A stretch of DNA of 27,353 bases from Merdiplasma sp964643295 (GTDB lineage: Bacteria; Bacillota; Clostridia; Lachnospirales; Lachnospiraceae), in contig CAZXSN010000036.1 in the NCBI GenBank assembly GCA_964643295.1, positions 1 through 27,353 on the forward strand, in the 5' to 3' direction. This document shows, in pieces, positions 15,824 through 23,124 of the stretch (its first letter is position 1; each line of letters begins with the position of its first letter). The notes under the pieces are model-generated. The model saw only the letters and a list, made by a program, of their open reading frames with translations, did not search any database and was not told where the DNA came from. Position numbers and translations under genes: made by a program.

Positions 15824-15910
15824 GTTTTCCGGGCGGAAATCGGAATCGAGAGAAAGATCCGGGGAAAGATACGCGTCTGTCTTCAGTGACTGACAAAGGG
15901 GATGAGGTTC

Positions 15911-17644
15911 ATGAAGCTTTGGCAAAAGAAGAGGAAGGAGAAGCAGTCCTCCTATTCTCTGGTGGAAATTTCCAAGGGACTGATTCTGCTTGCGGTGGTC
16001 ATCATCGTTATCAATATCGTCATCAGCGCCACCTCCATTATCAACATCCAGCGCCAGAACTTTGAGGTCGTACAGAATTCCGCCGATCTCTTTTTGAAGG
16101 AGACAGCGAACAACCTGCAGGCCAACCAGCACTTCATTCTGTGGACCGTCTTAAGAGAACTTCTGATCGAGGAACTGGAGGAGACAGACAACGACTATGA
16201 GCAGTACATCGCGAAGGAATCTCTGCAGATGCGTGTGGGAAACCATCAGTACTCCACCGGATACGAGTATCAGTATTTCGTGTATCTGCCCGAGCAGGAG
16301 CTTTTCTTCAACGCCTCGCAGCTTACCCTGCCCTACGCCGACTACTTAGGGATCAAATCCTTTGTCATCGATCAGGCGGTCCGCGGGCAGGGACAGATCT
16401 TTTCCTGGAAATTTGCGGAGATCAACGGCAAAACGTATCTGTACAACCTGCTGACGTACAACAGCCGCACCGTCTGCGCCTTTGTCAGTATCGACGACCT
16501 GGTATCGCCCCTGGCGGACATGGACTTGGGAAAGCAGGGGTACTGTCTGGTGTCTGATCTTAATGGGAAAACGCTGTTTTCCACCGAATCGCGCACTGCC
16601 CACACGCTCAGATTTAACCTTTTTTATTCCCGGCATCTGTTTTCCGGGGAGGATTACCATCTGCCCTACAACATCCTGCTCTACTCGGACAACTTTCACA
16701 ACTACGGACGGCTCTTTCTCTTCCAGCTGTTCGTGATCATAACCTCCACGTTTGTCTGCATCATACTCGCCGCTTTCATCGTAAATATGTACCGTAAGGT
16801 AATCAAGCCGATCTCTGTGTTTACCGCGAACCTGGAAAAGGTCAACACGGAAAGCGATCTGATTGACCTGCAAAGCAGCCGGGTGCGCGAACTGGAGCAG
16901 ACCAACCTGCAGTTTCAGAACCTGATCCGTCAGATCGAACGGCTGAAGATCAACATCTATGAGACGGAGCTGGAGAAGAAGCGCTTCCAGGTGACTTTCC
17001 TGCAGCATCAGATCCGGCCGCATTTTTACCTGAACTGTCTGACCACGATCGGCAGCATGGCCCAGCTTAAGGATTACCGCGATATCGAGTCGATGGTTCT
17101 TTTTACCTCCCGCTATCTTCGCTATCTGTTTCAGGCGGACAAGGATTTCATCCGCCTGGAGTATGAACTCGACCACATCCAGGCTTACCTGGATATCCAG
17201 CACTTGCGGCTGGAAGCGCCGATTTCCTATACGTGCAGGGCGGATGAGGAACTGAAAAACGCGCTGCTGCCGCCGCTGCTTTTAATCACTTTCATTGAAA
17301 ACTCGGTGAAACACGCGCAGACCGCGGATGAAACGCTTGAGATAACCTTAAGCGCAAAAAAGGAAGAGATAAACGGGGAAACTTATCTTCGAATCGACAT
17401 CGTGGATTCCGGGCAGGGATTTCCGAAGGAGCTTTTGGACCGGCTGGCACACCCGGAAGACTATATCCAGGAAGACGGACCAAACGTCGGCATCCGAAAC
17501 AGCATTCAGCGGCTGATCCTCCTTTACGGGGCCAGACACCAGATCCGTATTTTTAACGGGGATACCGGCGGAGCGCACGTTCTGCTCAGGATCCCTTATC
17601 AAGTGCAGGAGATGAATGAAAATGAAGGTACTGCTCGTAGATGA
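15911..17644 (+). CDS. Sensor histidine kinase, YesM-like
   Basis: A 577-residue membrane kinase. The first helix is at about residues 22-42, an extracellular sensing region follows to about 265, and a second helix is at about 270-295. A HAMP-like linker and coiled coil lead to the His_kinase domain, with the phosphoacceptor His in QIRPHFYLN (codon at 17021). The HATPase domain has the N box (FIENSVKH) and G box (DSGQGFPKE). It would sense extracellular sugar, or the loaded binding protein, and phosphorylate the response regulator encoded next. The ATG at 15911 is preferred: AAAGGGG lies nine bases upstream, but directly abuts the alternative ATG at 15902. Its last 29 bases overlap the regulator gene. 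Confidence 0.9.
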   Translation: MKLWQKKRKEKQSSYSLVEISKGLILLAVVIIVINIVISATSIINIQRQNFEVVQNSADLFLKETANNLQANQHFILWTVLRELLIEELEETDNDYEQYIAKESLQMRVGNHQYSTGYEYQYFVYLPEQELFFNASQLTLPYADYLGIKSFVIDQAVRGQGQIFSWKFAEINGKTYLYNLLTYNSRTVCAFVSIDDLVSPLADMDLGKQGYCLVSDLNGKTLFSTESRTAHTLRFNLFYSRHLFSGEDYHLPYNILLYSDNFHNYGRLFLFQLFVIITSTFVCIILAAFIVNMYRKVIKPISVFTANLEKVNTESDLIDLQSSRVRELEQTNLQFQNLIRQIERLKINIYETELEKKRFQVTFLQHQIRPHFYLNCLTTIGSMAQLKDYRDIESMVLFTSRYLRYLFQADKDFIRLEYELDHIQAYLDIQHLRLEAPISYTCRADEELKNALLPPLLLITFIENSVKHAQTADETLEITLSAKKEEINGETYLRIDIVDSGQGFPKELLDRLAHPEDYIQEDGPNVGIRNSIQRLILLYGARHQIRIFNGDTGGAHVLLRIPYQVQEMNENEGTARR

Positions 17645-19196
17645 TGACCGCTTTGTTCTCGCGTCCCTGACGCAGAACATCGACTGGGAAAGCCTCCATT
17701 TTGATCACGTGTACACCGCGAAAAACATCACGGAGGCTAAGGAGATTTTATCGGGCGGTCAGATCGATTTGCTGCTCAGCGATATCGACATGCCCAACGG
17801 CAGCGGTCTGGATCTTTTGACCTGGATTCGGGAGAATCAAAACGATATGCCGGTGATTTTCCTCACCAACTACGCGGATTTTTCCTACGCGCAGAAAGCG
17901 GTCAGCTTAAAGAGCTTCCATTACTTTTTAAAGCCGATCGAGTTTGACAAGCTGATCCCGATTATTAAGGAAGCGACAAAACAGCTCTCCAGACAAAACG
18001 AACAGCTTCTGAAAAACTGCGAAAGCTTCTGGCATGCGTTCCTCAACGATGAAATCCTGCATGAGGGGGAAGATCCGGACGAGTATCTGAAGCGGTCGCA
18101 GCTGCCCTACCGGGAAAGCGATTACTTCGTCCCGGTGGCCTTTGATCTGTTCTCCTATACGCTCACCCCGGAGAATGCGCTTAAAACCGCCTTTGCCGAT
18201 CACAGCGACCAGTTCAGCTACATGAAATCCGCCTTCCGCGCGGTCTTTCTGGAGGAGCTTGCCCCCACGGACGTCTTCCTGGAATATAACGCCGTCTCCG
18301 GAAGATATCTGGCTGTCTTTCAGCTGGAGACAGAAAAGCTTCCCTCCCTGCTTTCGATGAACTGCGAACGCTTTATTCAGACCGTTTTGCAGGAGCGTTC
18401 CTGCGTGATGAACGCGTTTGTGGGGGTTCCTTCGCCGATCGGCTCCTTTCGGGAACATCTTTTTAGGCTTTGCTCCATGATGACGGACTGCCTGGATTAT
18501 GACGGGCGTGTGCAGCTTCTTTCGGAGTACCAGCCAGTGTTCGCTCCCTACACGCCCTGTGACAGCGCCACGCTGGAACTCTACCTCACCGACGGACAGT
18601 ACACCGCCTTTTTAGAGTACTGCGGCCGCTACTTAAACCAGCTGTCCAAAAGAAAAGCCCTGTGCGCGGAATCGCTGGACAGCTTTCAGATTGACGTGGA
18701 GCAGACACTCTACGCCTTCCTGTTAAAAAAGGGGATCCTGGCCGACAAGCTGTTTCACGATGATACCTACCATTTCCTTCTGCGCAACGCCAGAAAGTCC
18801 CTCTCCAACATGACTCTGTACATCCAGTACCTGGTGCGGCTGACGCAAAAGTATCTGGAACAGAAATCCGACCAGTCGACCGCTAAAGCCATCCAGACCT
18901 ACATCGATCAGCATTACGCAGAGGATATCAGCCGCAGCATCCTGACGGATATTTTCTATCTGGATCCGGATTACGCCTCCCGGCTGTTTAAGAACGAGCT
19001 GGGCATCTCCTTTAAGAACTACCTGATTCAAAAGAGGATCGACGTGGCCAGGAATCTGCTGGTAAGCACGGATCTGCCGATCAACACGATCGCGGATCAT
19101 GTCGGGTACGGAAACTATTCCTACTTTACCAGGATTTTCAAGAAGGTAACCGGGGTAACTCCCGTGGAATACAGAAACCGCCCGGAAAAAACGTAA
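17616..19196 (+). CDS. Response regulator with AraC-type DNA-binding domain, YesN-like
   Basis: A 526-residue two-domain regulator. The receiver domain (about 1-125) has the acidic pocket VDDD and the phosphorylation site D56 in LLLSDIDMP. A long middle region without a recognisable motif follows. The AraC/XylS domain occupies about the last 100 residues, with both helix-turn-helix units and the typical IADHVGYGNYSYFTRIFKKVTGVTPVEYR ending split across the second. It very likely activates the divergent sugar operon, perhaps at the 22-base-spaced AGTGCTAT repeats. AGGAG lies four bases before the ATG at 17616; a second ATG at 17622 would remove two residues. Overlap with the kinase gene implies coupled translation. 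Confidence 0.93.
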   Translation: MKMKVLLVDDDRFVLASLTQNIDWESLHFDHVYTAKNITEAKEILSGGQIDLLLSDIDMPNGSGLDLLTWIRENQNDMPVIFLTNYADFSYAQKAVSLKSFHYFLKPIEFDKLIPIIKEATKQLSRQNEQLLKNCESFWHAFLNDEILHEGEDPDEYLKRSQLPYRESDYFVPVAFDLFSYTLTPENALKTAFADHSDQFSYMKSAFRAVFLEELAPTDVFLEYNAVSGRYLAVFQLETEKLPSLLSMNCERFIQTVLQERSCVMNAFVGVPSPIGSFREHLFRLCSMMTDCLDYDGRVQLLSEYQPVFAPYTPCDSATLELYLTDGQYTAFLEYCGRYLNQLSKRKALCAESLDSFQIDVEQTLYAFLLKKGILADKLFHDDTYHFLLRNARKSLSNMTLYIQYLVRLTQKYLEQKSDQSTAKAIQTYIDQHYAEDISRSILTDIFYLDPDYASRLFKNELGISFKNYLIQKRIDVARNLLVSTDLPINTIADHVGYGNYSYFTRIFKKVTGVTPVEYRNRPEKT

Positions 19197-19209
19197 AGTT
19201 TACCAAAAA

Positions 19210-19250
19210 CGCGGGGAGAAGAAGGATTTAAGCCTCCCCGCGGGAGTCTT
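19210..19250. terminator. Bidirectional intrinsic terminator
   Basis: CGCGGGGAG (19210-19218) and CTCCCCGCG (19234-19242) form a perfect 9-bp GC stem. On the plus strand TCTTTT follows; on the minus strand the stem is followed by GTTTTTGG. It ends the two-component operon and the convergent gene, whose stop codon lies in the loop. Confidence 0.85.
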
Positions 19251-19656
19251 TTCGCTGCGCGGCGATCTCCTTCCATTCATCGACCGCCAGCGCTGGATCA
19301 AACGTGTGAAAGATCAGGTAATTGCTCCACATCGTCGAAGGGGAAGCGCTGCGTAAGATCTCTTCGCTGCTTTCTCCTGTATAAAAGTGCCAGTACCGGT
19401 AGACATATCCCGTCCAGAAAAGTACTTCTTTGGGGTAAATCTGACCGCCCGCGGGAAGATTCGTTTCCGCGGCCAGTTCCTCCAGCCAGTATTCTTCCCC
19501 GTCCCACTGCATTCGATTGTATGTTGAATCCAAATCTGCGGCAAGTGCGGAAGACATGAAAGCACAGAGGAAGGATTCACTCTCATATCCGGCATCCGCA
19601 GAGTTTTCAAACAGCCGCCCCTGCAGATCACAAAGTTTCAGCGATAACCTGTCCAT
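19228..19656 (-). CDS. Small acidic protein, partner of the DUF3990 gene
   Basis: A 142-residue acidic protein without signal peptide or membrane helix. It resembles, from memory, the small proteins that often sit directly downstream of HTH-DUF3990 genes in Clostridia, with a FMSS..A.DLDS segment and a conserved YWxGYxYRYWHFYT-like core. AGGAGG stands six bases before the ATG, and the start overlaps the end of the original DUF3990 reading frame, so the pair was translationally coupled. An antitoxin or accessory role is possible but unproven. The frame is intact although the upstream gene is damaged. Confidence 0.65.
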   Translation of the reverse strand: MDRLSLKLCDLQGRLFENSADAGYESESFLCAFMSSALAADLDSTYNRMQWDGEEYWLEELAAETNLPAGGQIYPKEVLFWTGYVYRYWHFYTGESSEEILRSASPSTMWSNYLIFHTFDPALAVDEWKEIAAQRKDSRGEA

Positions 19657-19894
19657 CCGCTTCCTCCTTTAAGCCATCGGTCAGCTCATCAAAGTGAAGG
19701 CCCGTCCGGCGGTTTTCCCTGCAGATCTTCTCCGCGATAGCCATGCCCTTCGCTCTGTATTCCTCGCCGCGTCTTTGCAGACACTTTCTTCCCAGGATCT
19801 ACAGTGAAATCCTCCTCTCCGCCCGAACTGCGTCACACGCTTTCTGAGAAACCGCGGCGACCTGTTTTTCAGGGCGAAGAGCCGACAGGCAGTT
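19628..19894 (-). pseudogene. Detached C-terminal part of the HTH-DUF3990 gene
   Basis: After the TGA at 19897-19895 the same reading frame continues with protein-like sequence: a 31-codon piece including EKQVAAVSQKACDAV, then a TAG at 19801-19799, then a further stretch including RAKGMAIAEKICRENRR and HFDELTDGLKEE, ending at a TGA at 19630-19628. The residues look like the usual C-terminus of DUF3990 proteins. The frame never shifts; only two nonsense codons interrupt it. The stretch also overlaps the start of the downstream gene, as expected for an intact ancestor. Confidence 0.6.
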
Positions 19895-20539
19895 TCACAA
19901 AGCCGCGTCGGTGATCTTCCAGGCGAAGAAGTCATCGAGCACCGGGAAAACCCTATCATCGACCGTACTGCCGATTACCAGGTCACAGCCGCTGAAAGTC
20001 CGGCTGTACTTCTGATAAAGAGTGCTCCCTTTGAAAGCGTTCAGTTTTCCCCTGTGGTATGCCGTAAGCATCATCCAGTCCAGATCCCTTTGGATCTCAC
20101 AGATTTTAAGACCGGTAAGGTCCAGGGATACCAGATAAAGACAGGAGTCTGGCAAGCCGCAGGATAGGGACAGCACCGGCTCCGGATGAGAAGCCATGTA
20201 AAACCCGGGCCCAAAGTCACAGTGTCTCCGGCTTTTGGGAGCGATTCTGCCCGAAAGACCTTCCCTTGATACATGATAAAGCAGGATCCGCTTACCCGGC
20301 AAGGGAAGATTCGAGGCTGCGCTGTGAATTCTTTCAAGGATACTCTCTATGGCCGGAACTTCCTTTTCCATGCAAAAGGAAGCAAGGCGCTCCTGTTCAC
20401 TCACAGACGGAATACCGGATCCGCTCTCCCATTCCTTCACCGCAGAACAGGTGACTTTTAAACCGTCCGCCAACATAGATTGACTCATTCCGGAAAGTTC
20501 AAGGATTGATCGTATACTCTCCATCCATTCATTATGCAC
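19895..20539 (-). CDS. HTH-DUF3990 protein, truncated by a nonsense codon
   Basis: The N-terminal part is an XRE-type helix-turn-helix (MSQSMLADGL...VKEWESG, about residues 15-50). It is followed by a DUF3990 domain, an ADP-ribosyltransferase-like fold with a LLYHVS strand, a DFGPGFYMAS segment and a C-terminal GSTVDDRVF segment. Proteins of this kind are possible toxin or regulatory modules. The frame ends at a TGA where homologous sequence continues, so about 85 C-terminal residues are lost. A GTG at 20539 has GGGGGAG nine bases upstream and is the likeliest start; an ATG at 20557 would leave almost no leader after the perfect promoter just upstream. Whether the shortened product is functional is unknown. 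Confidence 0.65.
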   Translation of the reverse strand: MHNEWMESIRSILELSGMSQSMLADGLKVTCSAVKEWESGSGIPSVSEQERLASFCMEKEVPAIESILERIHSAASNLPLPGKRILLYHVSREGLSGRIAPKSRRHCDFGPGFYMASHPEPVLSLSCGLPDSCLYLVSLDLTGLKICEIQRDLDWMMLTAYHRGKLNAFKGSTLYQKYSRTFSGCDLVIGSTVDDRVFPVLDDFFAWKITDAAL

Positions 20540-20565
20540 TGTCAGACACTCCCCCATTCTTTCTA

Positions 20566-20626
20566 ATTATACCGTTTTTTGGTCCCTCTGTCAAATTTTC
20601 TCTCATCTTCTGAACCTCTGTCAAAT
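20566..20626 (-). promoter_or_regulatory. Consensus promoter with direct repeats
   Basis: On the minus strand TTGACA (20594-20589), 17 bases and TATAAT (20571-20566) make a perfect sigma-A promoter for the DUF3990 gene. The 12-mer CCTCTGTCAAAT (plus strand) that contains the -35 occurs twice, at 20585-20596 and 20615-20626, 30 bases apart. The repeat may be an operator for the gene's own HTH domain. Confidence 0.75.
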
Positions 20627-20649
20627 GACTCTGAGTAGAAGAAAATTTC

Positions 20650-20679
20650 TTGACAAATCCAGGGAACCCGTGTTACCAT
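20650..20679 (+). promoter_or_regulatory. Promoter for the Rpn-like gene
   Basis: TTGACA (20650-20655) is followed after 18 bases by TACCAT (20674-20679), preceded by TG-n as an extended -10. It lies back to back with the DUF3990 promoter, leaving a leader of about 140 bases before the GTG at 20827. Confidence 0.5.
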
Positions 20680-20826
20680 ATGCTCATCCTAAGTTCTTTT
20701 CAATGACCGGCTGAATAGAACCATGTCAGTGCGACCTGGAAGTGCGTCCTAGAAGTGTTTCCTGCGTCTTCGCGTCTTCGGAAAGGATCTTTGTAAGACT
20801 TTGTATGACAGAAAGGATGGTGTCTC

Positions 20827-21549
20827 GTGGCAATCGAGTATATACGTGAAGCGCGGTATCTGCAGGATAAGGAAGTCTTCGCGGACGCGCTGAACTTCTT
20901 TCTCTATGAGGGCAACCAGGTCATCGTACCTGAGAACCTGGAGGAAATCGATCTGACAGGCCTTAAGTTTCCATATGAATATCAGGAAGGCTGTGCCCAG
21001 CTTCTTGAGCAGATCAAAGAGGCATTGCCGTCAATTGTCTGCATGAAAAACAGCAGTACAATCTTCACAATTACGGCGGTCGTGAAAGACATCTCCCTGC
21101 CGTGCAGCATGCCGCTTCTTTGCAGGACAGTGGACACTCTCATTTACGTAAGCCAGCTTAAAGAGAAAAAATACTCTGTAAGGCTTTCTGAAAACGAAGA
21201 TGGAATCTATTTTGAGGAATCTTCCCCTGAATTCACGAAGGAGGACCGCCTGATTCCCGCGGTGGATATAACGATCCATTTCTCTTCGGATAAGTGGGAC
21301 GGCAGTGATTCTTTCCGTGACCTGTTTTCTGTTCCTGATAAGCGTCTGTTAAACCTTATCCCTGAAAATAAGCTTAACCTGATCGATCCGGCATCCATGG
21401 AGGATCAGGAGTTTCTGAAATTTCATTCTTCTTTGGGAAGGACACTGGCTGCCTGCAAATATGGAAACGATCCCGAAAAGGCAGAAAAGATCCTCAAAAG
21501 TGATGACTGGTTCCAGTATCTTAAAACCGCACAGGCAGTTTTAAAATGA
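20827..21549 (+). CDS. Degenerate Rpn / PD-(D/E)XK transposase-family protein
   Basis: A 240-residue protein whose ends match Rpn-like recombination-promoting nucleases of Clostridia: an N-terminal FADALNFFLYEGNQVI..ENL segment, and a C-terminal part with a DITIHFSSDKWDG-like strand and an NLIDPASM..EFLKFHSSLG segment. In typical members the middle holds the catalytic GIENQ-like motif before YAMPVR; here the equivalent reads VVKDISLPCSMPL, so the catalytic Glu/Gln appear to be lost. The chain is also shorter than the usual 300 residues. The GTG at 20827 has AAGGA about nine bases upstream; no in-frame ATG is nearby. Likely an inactive or repurposed nuclease fold. Confidence 0.6.
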   Translation: MAIEYIREARYLQDKEVFADALNFFLYEGNQVIVPENLEEIDLTGLKFPYEYQEGCAQLLEQIKEALPSIVCMKNSSTIFTITAVVKDISLPCSMPLLCRTVDTLIYVSQLKEKKYSVRLSENEDGIYFEESSPEFTKEDRLIPAVDITIHFSSDKWDGSDSFRDLFSVPDKRLLNLIPENKLNLIDPASMEDQEFLKFHSSLGRTLAACKYGNDPEKAEKILKSDDWFQYLKTAQAVLK

Positions 21550-21633
21550 CTGATCCCGATGAAAGGGAAAGTGTGCGTAAGAAAAGGTCCGCGTAAGCGT
21601 CTCTAAAGAGCGGCTGAAACTGAAAGATACAAA

Positions 21634-21686
21634 ACCCCGCGTGAGTCAGGCATTGGAAATCCTGATTCTCGCGGGGTATATTTTTT
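21634..21686 (+). terminator. Intrinsic terminator of the Rpn-like gene
   Basis: ACCCCGCG (21634-21641) pairs with CGCGGGGT (21670-21677). An inner TCAGG/CCTGA extends the stem, and TATATTTTTT follows. It may also act on the opposite strand, where CGCGGGG is followed by TTTT. Confidence 0.85.
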
Positions 21687-21724
21687 CAGGCAATGCCCTT
21701 ACCAAACCACAAGCCCGTTTTTAG

Positions 21725-22459
21725 TCAGCTGACCATGTACAAGATGATCAGGGCCGCAAGCACTCCCAGGGCTGTGATGAGGTAAATGATTCCCCGAAAC
21801 GTACTCCTTCTTTTGTACCTTCGAAAATCCTCCCTCTCTTCCTGCGATAAAGAAGCCAGATAGGTCTCCTTTTTCTCCTTCCATTCCAGCCGAGACTCTT
21901 TAACTGCCTGAAAGATTGCCTGCAGGATGGCAATCAGAAAGGCAAGCCCAATTCCGCCGACAATGAGGGATACAAACCAGCTGACGCTGTTATGATCATC
22001 GTAAACGCTGACAGCCAGCCAGATCAGCAAACAGGGAATGACGCAAAACGGGAGACCAAAAACGAAAGCTGCCGATTCCCCCGCAACCTCCCATGTCCGC
22101 TGAGAACAGTACTCTTGAGGAGTCGTAATCGCTGCCGCGGCTGTCTGCCCTTCTTGTTCTTCGCCCTTCTGCTTCTTTCGTCCGGTCTTTGGCTTAGCTT
22201 CAGCGGAACAAACCGTTTCTTTGGCCGGGTTTGTGCGAAACGAGTTCTGTAAAGACCTGTTTGTCAGTTCATCCGCGCAGGCGAACCCGGTATCCTCTCC
22301 ATCAGAAAAGAGAGCGTCCTCCCCGTCTGTCTCTTCTTTTGTCCCTTCCGCGACCTGAAAGCCAAGGAACTGTTCCGCCAGATCTTCCCTGCCGTCACCG
22401 TTGATGTCGAAAAGTCCGCCAAAAGGATTCTCCCAGAAATCCCCGCCTTCACCTGCCAT
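21725..22459 (-). CDS. Three-helix membrane protein with N-terminal EF-hand-like loop
   Basis: A 244-residue protein of unknown function. Residues 17-28 read DINGDGREDLAE, a canonical EF-hand calcium loop, followed by EQFLGF. A long, charged, low-complexity linker (about 35-115) follows. Three membrane helices come next, at about 128-150, 160-190 and 220-243, with a highly charged cytosolic segment (KESRLEWKEKKE...EEREDFRRYKRR) between the second and third. An N-terminal DxNGDGxxDxxE motif is, from memory, recurrent in small Lachnospiraceae membrane proteins. AAGGTGA stands six bases before the ATG. It follows the zinc-ribbon gene by about 150 bases and may be in the same transcript. Confidence 0.75.
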   Translation of the reverse strand: MAGEGGDFWENPFGGLFDINGDGREDLAEQFLGFQVAEGTKEETDGEDALFSDGEDTGFACADELTNRSLQNSFRTNPAKETVCSAEAKPKTGRKKQKGEEQEGQTAAAAITTPQEYCSQRTWEVAGESAAFVFGLPFCVIPCLLIWLAVSVYDDHNSVSWFVSLIVGGIGLAFLIAILQAIFQAVKESRLEWKEKKETYLASLSQEEREDFRRYKRRSTFRGIIYLITALGVLAALIILYMVS

Positions 22460-22610
22460 GTTTTCTCACCTTCTTTTCTGACGGATTTATCTTCGCGGAT
22501 GGGCGAACCCGATCAGACGCGCCGGAACCTGAAAAACCTTTCCCTCTCCCGCTTTTAGCGGCGGGCGGTAGAAGGCAGAAAGGATAACTTTCCTGTCCGT
22601 TTTTGTCTTT

Positions 22611-22931
22611 TCAGCGCATAAGATAGAAAAGGGTACGGCGATCCCTGCACTTTTTGCAGCGCTTCGGCGGATCCCATCCCTTTCTTTCGTATTCCAGCTG
22701 CCTGGAAACCGGAAAAAGAATCTTCTTTCCGCAGTCTGCGCAGCAGATGATCTCATCCTTTCGGATCGGCTTCCCCGCCCGTTGGTTTCTTTTCTCCAGG
22801 GAGTGAGAAACCGGAAGCGGCGCGGGATCTGCCATCCTTCTCTCCCGCCGCTCTTTCAGATGATCCTGCCTAAGATCCTGTCTGTCCAGGAAAATCTCCA
22901 CGTTATCCTCGTAGTACTTTGCCCATCCCAT
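22611..22931 (-). CDS. Small zinc-ribbon protein
   Basis: A 106-residue basic protein. The C-terminal third is a probable zinc ribbon: CADCG, then a QLEYERKGW segment, then PPKRCKKCR. This matches the small zinc-ribbon family (PF13451-like) in which two CxxC pairs flank an aromatic stretch with GW/GF and PPKRC. The N-terminal half (MGWAKYYEDN...) is charged and probably helical. Members are thought to bind nucleic acid, but no function is established. It is transcribed toward the membrane-protein gene. Confidence 0.75.
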   Translation of the reverse strand: MGWAKYYEDNVEIFLDRQDLRQDHLKERRERRMADPAPLPVSHSLEKRNQRAGKPIRKDEIICCADCGKKILFPVSRQLEYERKGWDPPKRCKKCRDRRTLFYLMR

Positions 22932-23124
22932 ACCGCAGCCTCCTGATCATTTACTGCGTACAGGATAGCAAATCGAAGATGCGCTGTACAGGACAGGTTT
23001 TGTCGTATGACAGACGAAGACTATTCCTCTCCAGACCTTTTAAGGATGGGAAAGAATAGTCCTTACCCTTAAGCCCGGCACACACGAAGATACCGGCAGG
23101 GATCAATCTCTTCCTTATATCAGA

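Noticed and set aside
17005..17035. Unusual H-box wording (RPHFYLN instead of NPHFLYN) in the kinase
   Set aside because: The phosphoacceptor His is present, and this wording is, from memory, common among clostridial YesM-like kinases.
16346..17203. A 285-codon minus-strand open frame opposite the kinase gene
   Set aside because: Antisense shadow; the plus-strand kinase has all expected motifs.
22487..22610. Possible extra coding sequence between the zinc-ribbon and membrane-protein genes
   Set aside because: The open frame overlaps the zinc-ribbon gene in another frame and shows no start signal of its own.
23029..23061. Inverted repeat GACTATTC/GAATAGTC behind the DUF2974 gene
   Set aside because: The stem is short and AT-rich and is not followed by a T run on the minus strand, so I do not call it a terminator.
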